DNA of 12,639 nucleotides from Ramlibacter sp. (lineage in GTDB: Bacteria; Pseudomonadota; Gammaproteobacteria; Burkholderiales; Burkholderiaceae_C): assembly GCA_025351615.1 (NCBI GenBank), contig JANXVP010000213.1:1-12639 (forward strand). Direction: 5' to 3'. This document shows positions 6,886 through 12,639 of the stretch, piece after piece (position 1 is the first letter of the stretch; each line of letters begins with the position of its first letter). The notes beneath the pieces were generated by a model, which saw only the letters and a list, made by a program, of their open reading frames with translations, was not told the origin of the DNA and searched no databases. The position numbers were made by a program, and so were the translations under genes.

Positions 6886-8733
6886 TCAGAACGCCTCTTC
6901 CGGCATCTCGGCGCAGGTAAGGTCGCGCGAGGACACCACCTTGAGCCACGCGCCGATCTTGGGCAGTTCGTAATGGAAGAAAAACCGCTCCGCGCGCAAC
7001 CGCCCTTCGCGCGCCGCGCTTGCGGGCGCAGCGACGGCGACCAGCGCCACATCGAGCCAGATCCAGGCCAGCACCATGTGGCCGAAGGCCTGCATGTAGG
7101 GCACAGCATTGGCCAGCGCCTCGCCGGGCACACCGGTGGCCCACGCTGCCTCGGTGGCGGCGCCCACTTGTTGCAGCGCCTGGCCGAGCGCGGCGGCGTC
7201 TTGCGCCAGGTCGGGCTGCTGGAGCGCGCGCTCGATGGTGGCCTGGATGCGGCCGGCCAGCAGTTGCAGACCCTTGCCGCCTTCCAGCAGCACCTTGCGG
7301 CCCAGCAGGTCCGCGGCCTGGATGCCGTGCGTGCCTTCATGGATCATGTTCAGCCGGTTGTCGCGCCAGTACTGCTCGACCGGAAAGTCGCGGGTGTAGC
7401 CGTAGCCGCCGTGAACCTGGATCGCGAGCGAATTCGCTTCCAGGCACCACTCGCTGGGCCAGCTTTTGGCGATCGGCGTCAGCACTTCCAGCAACAGCCG
7501 CGCATCGTCCGCCGCCGCCGGCTCGCCAGTGTGCTGCTCGTCCACGAGGCGCGCGCAGTACAGTTCCAGCGCCAGCGCGCCTTCGCAGTACGACTTCTGC
7601 GCCAGCAGCATCCGCTTGACGTCGGCGTGCTCGATGATCCGCACCTGGGGTTGTGCGGGGTTCTTGCCGGCCGGACCCACCGGACGGCCCTGCGGCCGGT
7701 TCCTGGCGTAATCGAGTGAAGCGTAGTAGCCGGCCAGGCCCAGCACCACGGCCGCCGTACCGACGCCGATCCGCGCCTCGTTCATCATGTGGAACATGCA
7801 CCGCAGGCCCTCGTGCGGCTTGCCCACGAGATAGCCGATGGCGCCGCCCCCATTTCCGTCGAAACCACCCGAGCCTCCCGGCACCGGAAACTTGCCCTCG
7901 CCGAAATTGAGCAGCGTGTTGGTCGTGCCGCGCCAGCCCAGCTTGTGGTTCAGGCCCGCCAGCGCAACGTCGTTGCGCACGCCGGTGAGCTGGCCGTCGG
8001 TGTCCACGATTTTCTTGGGCACGATGAACAGCGAGATGCCACGCGTGCCGGGGATCAGCTTGCCGTCCGGCCCTGGAATCTTGGCCAGCACCAGGTGGAT
8101 GATGTTTTCGGTCAGCTCATGCTCGCCGGCCGAGATCCACATCTTGTTGCCCTTGAGCCGGTAGCGCGGGCCCAGCGGATCGTCCCCGAAACCGGAACCG
8201 TCGGGAACGGCCCGCGTCGTGATGTCGGACAGTGACGATCCGGCTTGCGGCTCGGACAGGCACATCGTCCCGGAGAAGCGCCCTGCCAGTTCGTTGCGGG
8301 CGAACACCGCCTTCTGCATCTCCGTGCCGTGCACCAGCAGCAGGTTCGCGTTACCCTTGGTCAGCAGGGCCGAGCCGATGCTGACCGAGGCCAGGCCGAA
8401 AAAGCCGTTGGCCGCCGCCTCGATCGTGTACGGCAACTGCATGCCGCCCTCTTCATAGTCCTGCGCCGCACTCAGCATGCCGGACTCGGCGTAGGCCTTG
8501 TGGGCGTCATGGGTGGCCTGCGGCAGGATCACCTTGTCGCCGTCAAAGCGCGGCTCCTCGATGTCGACCGTCCGGTTGAACGGCGCGTATTTCTCTCGCG
8601 CGATCCGCTCGCAGGTGTCGAGCACCGCATCGAAGGTTTCGCGCGAGTGATCGGCGAAACGGCTGCGCCCGGCGAGGTCTTCGGCACGCAGCCAGTCGTA
8701 GAGCAGGAAGTCGAGGGTGGGACGAAGAGACAT
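6886..8733 (-). CDS. Acyl-CoA dehydrogenase with C-terminal extra domain (FadE/DmdC-like)
   Basis: A 615-residue flavoenzyme catalysing the first, FAD-dependent alpha,beta-dehydrogenation of acyl-CoA. It starts with the short N-terminal extension typical of the long subfamily (LDFLLYDWL), then has the acyl-CoA dehydrogenase N, middle and C domains, with MCLSEPQAGSS at 157-167, GNKMWISAGEHE near 200, and IQVHGGYGYTRDFPVEQYWRD leading to MIHEGTHGIQ, whose Glu466 is the expected catalytic base. The final 130 or so residues are the helical extra domain of this subfamily. It is slightly longer than the common near-600-residue relatives, partly from a glycine-rich loop at 286-297. Members include the methylmercaptopropionyl-CoA enzyme DmdC and medium/long-chain enzymes; the substrate is undetermined. 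Start ATG 8733 has AGGAG four bases upstream. It lies 17 bases after the thiolase. Confidence 0.95.
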   Translation of the reverse strand: MSLRPTLDFLLYDWLRAEDLAGRSRFADHSRETFDAVLDTCERIAREKYAPFNRTVDIEEPRFDGDKVILPQATHDAHKAYAESGMLSAAQDYEEGGMQLPYTIEAAANGFFGLASVSIGSALLTKGNANLLLVHGTEMQKAVFARNELAGRFSGTMCLSEPQAGSSLSDITTRAVPDGSGFGDDPLGPRYRLKGNKMWISAGEHELTENIIHLVLAKIPGPDGKLIPGTRGISLFIVPKKIVDTDGQLTGVRNDVALAGLNHKLGWRGTTNTLLNFGEGKFPVPGGSGGFDGNGGGAIGYLVGKPHEGLRCMFHMMNEARIGVGTAAVVLGLAGYYASLDYARNRPQGRPVGPAGKNPAQPQVRIIEHADVKRMLLAQKSYCEGALALELYCARLVDEQHTGEPAAADDARLLLEVLTPIAKSWPSEWCLEANSLAIQVHGGYGYTRDFPVEQYWRDNRLNMIHEGTHGIQAADLLGRKVLLEGGKGLQLLAGRIQATIERALQQPDLAQDAAALGQALQQVGAATEAAWATGVPGEALANAVPYMQAFGHMVLAWIWLDVALVAVAAPASAAREGRLRAERFFFHYELPKIGAWLKVVSSRDLTCAEMPEEAF

Positions 8734-8750
8734 GGCACTCCTGAGGACAT

Positions 8751-9926
8751 TCAGAGAACTTCGAAGATCCCCGCTGCGCCCATCCCGCCCCCGATGCACA
8801 TGGTGACGCCGACCCGTTTGGCGCCGCGGCGCTTGCCTTCGATCAGGGCGTGGCCGGTCAGCCGCTGGCCCGAAACTCCATAGGGATGGCCCAGTGCGAT
8901 GGCGCCGCCATCGACGTTGAGGCGGTCGTTTGAAATCCCCAGCCTGTCTCGGCTGTAGATCACCTGAACGGCAAAGGCTTCGTTCAGCTCCCAAAGGTCG
9001 ATGTCATCGACCGTCAGGCCCAGCTTCTTGAGCACCTTGGGCACGGCAAACACCGGGCCGATGCCCATCTCGTCGGGTTCGCACCCGGCGACCGCAAAGC
9101 CCAGGAAGCGGCCAAGCGGCTTCAGGTTGTGCTTGCTGGCGTATTCCTCGCTCACGATCACGCAGGCACCGGCGCCGTCCGAGAACTGGCTGGCATTGCC
9201 CGCCGTGATGACGCCGCCGGGAAGCGCGGGTTTGATGCCGCTGATGCCTTCCTTGGTCGTGCCTTCACGCGTGCCTTCGTCCTTGCTCACCGTCACTTCC
9301 TTGGTGCGCAGGCCCATCACCGCGTCGGCCACGCCGGCCTTGACGGTGATCGGCGCGATCTCGGCGTCGTACTTGCCGGAGGTCTGCGCCGCGCAGGCTT
9401 TCTGCTGGCTGGCGGCGCCGTATTCGTCCATCACATCGCGACCGATGTTGTAACGTTTGGCGACCTGCTCGGCGGTCTGCAGCATGCTCCAGTAAATCTC
9501 GGGCTTGAGCTTGTCCAGCTCCGGATCTTTCAGCATGTGCGTGTTGGCCTCCTGCTGGACACAGGAAATGCTCTCCACGCCGCCAGCCACGAAGACATCG
9601 GCTTCGCCCGCGATGACGCGCTGCGCCGCAAGGGCGATGGTCTGCAGGCCGGAGGAACAAAAACGGTTGACCGTGACACCCGACACGGTGACCGGGCAGC
9701 CTGCCATCAGGGCGATCTGGCGCGCGATGTTCGAGCCAGTGGCGCCTTCGGGCGTCGCGCAGCCCATGATCACGTCCTCGACTTCAGCGGGGTCGATGCC
9801 TGCGCGCAGCAGCGCATGCCTGACAGCGTGGCCGCCGAGCGTCGCGCCATGGGTCATGTTGAACGAACCTTTCCAGCTTTTGGCCAGGGGCGTGCGGGCG
9901 GTGGAAACAATAACGGCGGAGGTCAT
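8751..9926 (-). CDS. Acetyl-CoA C-acyltransferase (thiolase, FadA-like)
   Basis: A 391-residue thiolase of normal length. The acyl-accepting Cys90 is in NRFCSSG, the conserved NEAF motif precedes GHPYG with His347, and Cys377 is in [10 protein letters not shown], so all catalytic residues are present. It cleaves 3-ketoacyl-CoA with CoA to give acetyl-CoA and a shortened acyl-CoA; the family also includes the reverse, condensing, enzymes. Position next to an acyl-CoA dehydrogenase and a FadB-type dehydrogenase supports the degradative role. The ATG at 9926 is preceded by AGAAAGG with about eight bases of spacing, and 32 bases separate it from the M20 peptidase. Sequence inside the same frame upstream of 9926 overlaps the peptidase and is not coding. 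Confidence 0.96.
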   Translation of the reverse strand: MTSAVIVSTARTPLAKSWKGSFNMTHGATLGGHAVRHALLRAGIDPAEVEDVIMGCATPEGATGSNIARQIALMAGCPVTVSGVTVNRFCSSGLQTIALAAQRVIAGEADVFVAGGVESISCVQQEANTHMLKDPELDKLKPEIYWSMLQTAEQVAKRYNIGRDVMDEYGAASQQKACAAQTSGKYDAEIAPITVKAGVADAVMGLRTKEVTVSKDEGTREGTTKEGISGIKPALPGGVITAGNASQFSDGAGACVIVSEEYASKHNLKPLGRFLGFAVAGCEPDEMGIGPVFAVPKVLKKLGLTVDDIDLWELNEAFAVQVIYSRDRLGISNDRLNVDGGAIALGHPYGVSGQRLTGHALIEGKRRGAKRVGVTMCIGGGMGAAGIFEVL

Positions 9927-9958
9927 GGCGGGGCCTTTCTGGGGAGGTGCGGAAAAAA

Positions 9959-11440
9959 TCAGGGCGAAGGCGTGGTTGCGGCGTTGCGCAGCAGCTGGTG
10001 GTAAAAGCGCACCAGCTCGGCGAGGTTGCTGGTGGCGATCCGCTCGTTGGTGCCATGGAAGCGCGGCAGGTCCTGGGCTTTGGCGCGCACGGGCGAGAAC
10101 CGGTAGATGTGGTCGCTGACGGCGCTGAAGTGGCGCGAATCGGTCGCGCCGATCATCAGACCCGGTGCGACGATGGTGTCGGGAAACAACGAGCGGACCG
10201 TCCGGTTGATCAGCTGGTAGGACGCGGCGCTCGATGGCGTCACGGGAGACGGCTCCGAGCTGAACGGCATCGCGACCAGCTCGAATCGCGCGTCGTTGAT
10301 CGTGTCTTTGGCATGCTGCATCACAGTCGCGCGAGTGTCGCCCGGCATCAGCCGGAAGTTCACCGTCGCTTCGGCCAGGCCTGGAATCACGTTGTCCTTG
10401 TTGCCGGCATTGAAGACAGTGAGCGCCGTGGTGGTCCGCAGTATCGCGCTGGTGCTGGCGCCTTTCTCCAGCTGGGCCTGCACATACGGCCCGAACAGCC
10501 AGAGGTTGGTGAGTGCAAAGCGGTTGATCCCTGTCATCTCGGGCGCAATGGTTTCGAACATTTCGCGCGCCACCCCCCGCACCGCGGCGTGCATCTGCCT
10601 GTCGTCGAGGCGCGTCAGCGCTGCGCTCATCATGCCGATCGCACTTTCGCCGCGTGGCGGCGGCATCGAAGAATGGCCCGGCGTCGCCGGTACCTTCATG
10701 GCGACCGAGAGATAGCCTTTTTCGGCAATGCCAATCAGCGCAGCGGGCTTCGCGAGGCCCGGCAGGATGCCTTCGGTGATCAGCAAGCCCTCGTCGATCA
10801 CGAATTCCAGCTTGACGCCGCGCGATCGCAGCAATTCCGCGATTTGCCGCGCGCCGCGAAGGCCCCCGACTTCTTCGTCGGCGCCGAACGACAGATACAC
10901 CGTCTGGCGCGGCTGGAATCCGCTGGCGAGCAGCATTTCGACGGCCTCCAGCTGCGAGATCAGGTTGGCCTTGTCGTCCCACGCACCCCGGCCCCAGACA
11001 AAACCGTCCTTCAGCTGACCAGCAAAAGGCTCTGCCTGCCAGCTGCCTTCCGTGCCCGGAGCGATCGGCACCACGTCTTGATGCGCCATCAGCAGGATCG
11101 GGAGCGCCTGGGCGTCGTTGCCCTGCCATGTGTAGAGCAGGCTCAGGTCACCGACCATTTCGCGCTTGAGCGCGGCATGGACTTTCGGAAAACGCTGCTG
11201 CAGGTAGTCGTGCAGCTTGTGGAACTCCAGGGCGTTCTGCTGGGCATCTTCGAAACTGGAGACCGTCCGGAATTGCAGCGACCCCGCCAGTTTCTCGGCG
11301 ACGCCCCGCTCGTCCACCGCCAACGGGGGCGCCACCGGCACATCGAGTTGACGCGAGCCCTGTCGCAGCGTGTTGGCCACGACGGCCGCTACCAGCAGCA
11401 CCAAGAGTGCGAGCAGCGAAAGCGCAATGCGTTTGATCAT
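9959..11440 (-). CDS. Membrane-anchored M20 family metallohydrolase (carboxypeptidase S / PM20D1-like)
   Basis: A 493-residue di-zinc M20 hydrolase. Metal and catalytic residues are readable: His120 and Asp122 in MAHQDVVP, Asp155 in GRGAWDDK, the Glu189-Glu190 pair in GADEEVGG (general base plus ligand), Asp216 in VIDEG, and His462 in RFHGTNE. Residues 5-22 are one hydrophobic segment after a Lys-Arg pair, without a signal-peptidase cysteine box, so an inner-membrane anchor with the enzyme facing the periplasm is likely. The family cleaves peptides, and the PM20D1 branch makes and breaks N-fatty-acyl amino acids, which would fit a lipid operon; that link is inference. The start ATG 11440 lacks a clear Shine-Dalgarno sequence but is the only start giving the anchor. 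It is flanked by the FadB-type gene (75-base gap with hairpin) and the thiolase. Confidence 0.9.
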   Translation of the reverse strand: MIKRIALSLLALLVLLVAAVVANTLRQGSRQLDVPVAPPLAVDERGVAEKLAGSLQFRTVSSFEDAQQNALEFHKLHDYLQQRFPKVHAALKREMVGDLSLLYTWQGNDAQALPILLMAHQDVVPIAPGTEGSWQAEPFAGQLKDGFVWGRGAWDDKANLISQLEAVEMLLASGFQPRQTVYLSFGADEEVGGLRGARQIAELLRSRGVKLEFVIDEGLLITEGILPGLAKPAALIGIAEKGYLSVAMKVPATPGHSSMPPPRGESAIGMMSAALTRLDDRQMHAAVRGVAREMFETIAPEMTGINRFALTNLWLFGPYVQAQLEKGASTSAILRTTTALTVFNAGNKDNVIPGLAEATVNFRLMPGDTRATVMQHAKDTINDARFELVAMPFSSEPSPVTPSSAASYQLINRTVRSLFPDTIVAPGLMIGATDSRHFSAVSDHIYRFSPVRAKAQDLPRFHGTNERIATSNLAELVRFYHQLLRNAATTPSP

Positions 11441-11459
11441 GGGTTGGGAGACGTGGATC

Positions 11460-11485
11460 CCTGCCCCCGCCTCCGCGGGGGCAGG
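11460..11485 (-). repeat. REP-like GC-rich hairpin between fadB-type gene and M20 gene
   Basis: CCTGCCCCCGC (11460-11470) and GCGGGGGCAGG (11475-11485) form a perfect 11-base stem with a four-base loop. Outside it, ATCCC (11457-11461) faces GGGAT (11495-11499), giving the GTCATCCCC...GGGATCCA outline of repeated elements common in betaproteobacterial spacers (recalled resemblance, not searched). No T-run follows on the minus strand. It could act as a transcript-stabilising or attenuating hairpin after the dehydrogenase. Confidence 0.7.
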
Positions 11486-11515
11486 CTCTGCTCGGGGATG
11501 ACGGCCATGGGGTCG

Positions 11516-12639
11516 TCAGCTGAAGCTCTTCCCTTCAGCGGCGAGTTTCACCAGCAACGGTGCCGGTTCCCAGAACTTCTGGTCATCGCGCGGGTTCTGC
11601 TGGAAGCGCTTCATCGCCTGCACCACATTGAAGAGGCCGACCTGGTCGGCGTACATCATCGGGCCGCCGCGGTGCATCGGAAAGCCGTACCCGGTGAGGT
11701 ACACCATGTCGATGTCACCCGCCTTCGATGCGATGCCGTCCTCGAGGATGCGCGCGCCTTCGTTCACCAGGGCGTAGACCAGCCGCTGGACGATTTCCTG
11801 GTCGGAGATCTTGCGCGGCGTGATGCCCAGTTCCTTGCGGTGGTCCTCGATCATCTTGTTGACCAGCGGGGATGGGATCGCGTCCCGCTTGCCGGCCTGA
11901 TAGTCGTACCAGCCGGCCCCGGTCTTCTGGCCGAAGCGGCCCAGCTCGCACAGCTTGTCGGCGGTGCGGCTGTACAGCATGTTCGGCCGCTCCTGCGCAC
12001 GGCGCTTGCGGATCGCCCAGCCGATGTCGTTGCCGGCCAGGTCGCCCATGCGAAACGGGCCCATCGCGAAGCCGAATTTCTCCGCCGCCTTGTCGACCTG
12101 CTGCGGCGTCGCGCCTTCGTCCAGCAGGAAGCCGGCCTGCCGGCTGTACTGCTCGATCATGCGGTTGCCGATGAAGCCGTCGCACACGCCCGACACAACG
12201 GCTGTTTTCTTGATCTGCTTGCCCAGCGCCATCACCGTCGCCAGCACGTCCTTGGCCGTCTTCTCGCCGCGCACCACTTCCAGCAGCTTCATCACGTTGG
12301 CCGGGCTGAAGAAGTGCAGGCCGACAACGTCCTGCGGCCGCTTGGTGAAGGAAGCGATCCTGTTGACGTCGAGCGTCGAGGTATTGGAGGCGAGGATCGC
12401 CCCCGGCTTCATCACTTCGTCGAGCTTTTCGAACACCTTCTGCTTCACACCCATCTCCTCGAACACCGCCTCGATCACCAGGTCGGCGTCCTTGAGGTCG
12501 GCGTACTCCAGGGTGGTAAACAGCAGGCCCATGCGCTGGTCGTACTTGTCCTGCTTGAGCTTGCCCCGCTTGACCTGCGATTCGTAATTCTTGCGGATCG
12601 TGGCGATGCCGCGGTCCAGCGCGTCCTGCTTCATCTCCA
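11516..12639 (-). CDS. fadB: 3-hydroxyacyl-CoA dehydrogenase, FadB-type, N-terminus cut by window edge
   Basis: The final 373 residues of a longer protein; the frame is open at the right edge, so any ATG near the edge is internal. Visible order: the end of the NAD-binding domain with VIEAVFEE, SNTSTLDVNRIAS and HFFSPANVMKLLEVVRG (the catalytic His codon is 12316-12314), CDGFIGNRM, then two C-terminal 3HCDH repeats with DLAGNDIGWAIRKRRA and YLTGYGFPMHRGGPMMYAD. The length and this double C-domain match bifunctional FadB/FadJ-like enzymes of about 700 residues, which carry an enoyl-CoA hydratase domain at the N-terminus; that part and the GxGxxG loop lie outside the window. It would oxidise 3-hydroxyacyl-CoA with NAD to the 3-keto substrate of the thiolase two genes downstream. 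The stop lies 75 bases before the M20 start. Confidence 0.94.
   Translation of the reverse strand, partial: EMKQDALDRGIATIRKNYESQVKRGKLKQDKYDQRMGLLFTTLEYADLKDADLVIEAVFEEMGVKQKVFEKLDEVMKPGAILASNTSTLDVNRIASFTKRPQDVVGLHFFSPANVMKLLEVVRGEKTAKDVLATVMALGKQIKKTAVVSGVCDGFIGNRMIEQYSRQAGFLLDEGATPQQVDKAAEKFGFAMGPFRMGDLAGNDIGWAIRKRRAQERPNMLYSRTADKLCELGRFGQKTGAGWYDYQAGKRDAIPSPLVNKMIEDHRKELGITPRKISDQEIVQRLVYALVNEGARILEDGIASKAGDIDMVYLTGYGFPMHRGGPMMYADQVGLFNVVQAMKRFQQNPRDDQKFWEPAPLLVKLAAEGKSFS

Noticed and set aside
8734..8994. N-terminal extension of the large acyl-CoA dehydrogenase
   Set aside because: It overlaps the thiolase in another frame; ATG 8733 has a clear AGGAG and the family's normal first residues.
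11460..11485. Intrinsic transcription terminator
   Set aside because: The stem is strong but no U-tract follows on the transcribed strand, so I call it REP-like instead.
1..12639. Defence system, phage, CRISPR or mobile island
   Set aside because: No nuclease, transposase, integrase, repeat array or tRNA boundary was found; all genes are metabolic and uniform in composition.

Overview
This is a GC-rich window in which every convincing gene lies on the minus strand, so transcription runs from the right edge to the left. Gene content, codon usage dominated by G/C third positions, and REP-like intergenic hairpins suggest a betaproteobacterium, most likely Burkholderiales/Comamonadaceae (Ramlibacter, Variovorax or Polaromonas type). 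That placement comes from recognition, not from a search. I see no tRNA, rRNA, CRISPR, insertion sequence, phage gene or plasmid function.

Right part (12639 to 6886, read leftwards): the C-terminal half of a FadB-type 3-hydroxyacyl-CoA dehydrogenase (cut by the window edge), a 75-base gap with a strong hairpin, a membrane-anchored M20 metallopeptidase, a thiolase, and a large acyl-CoA dehydrogenase with the extra C-terminal domain. Without the peptidase this is a nearly complete beta-oxidation spiral: dehydrogenation, hydration/second dehydrogenation, thiolysis.

Middle: a 125-base gap (6761-6885) separates this block from a second run of genes and is the most likely place for an internal promoter, although I cannot read a convincing one.

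Left part (6760 to 1): an SDR dehydrogenase, a PaaI-type hotdog thioesterase, a CurA-like NADPH-dependent enone/alkenal reductase, a membrane fatty acid desaturase starting at TTG, an AidB-like acyl-CoA dehydrogenase, a GST-fold protein with an unusual C-terminal extension, and a second SDR cut by the left edge. From the thioesterase onward the genes are separated by 11 bases or less or overlap by 4 to 16 bases, pointing to one translationally coupled message.

Together the window looks like an accessory lipid-catabolism locus. The core spiral is joined to enzymes that modify or protect the acyl chain (desaturase, enone reductase, two SDRs, GST-like protein), release CoA (thioesterase), or could free a fatty acid from an amide (M20 hydrolase). 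The true substrate cannot be read from the sequence. No acyl-CoA ligase, electron transfer flavoprotein or regulator is visible; they may lie outside the window. The individual families are all known. The unusual part is the combination, not a recognisably new molecular system.
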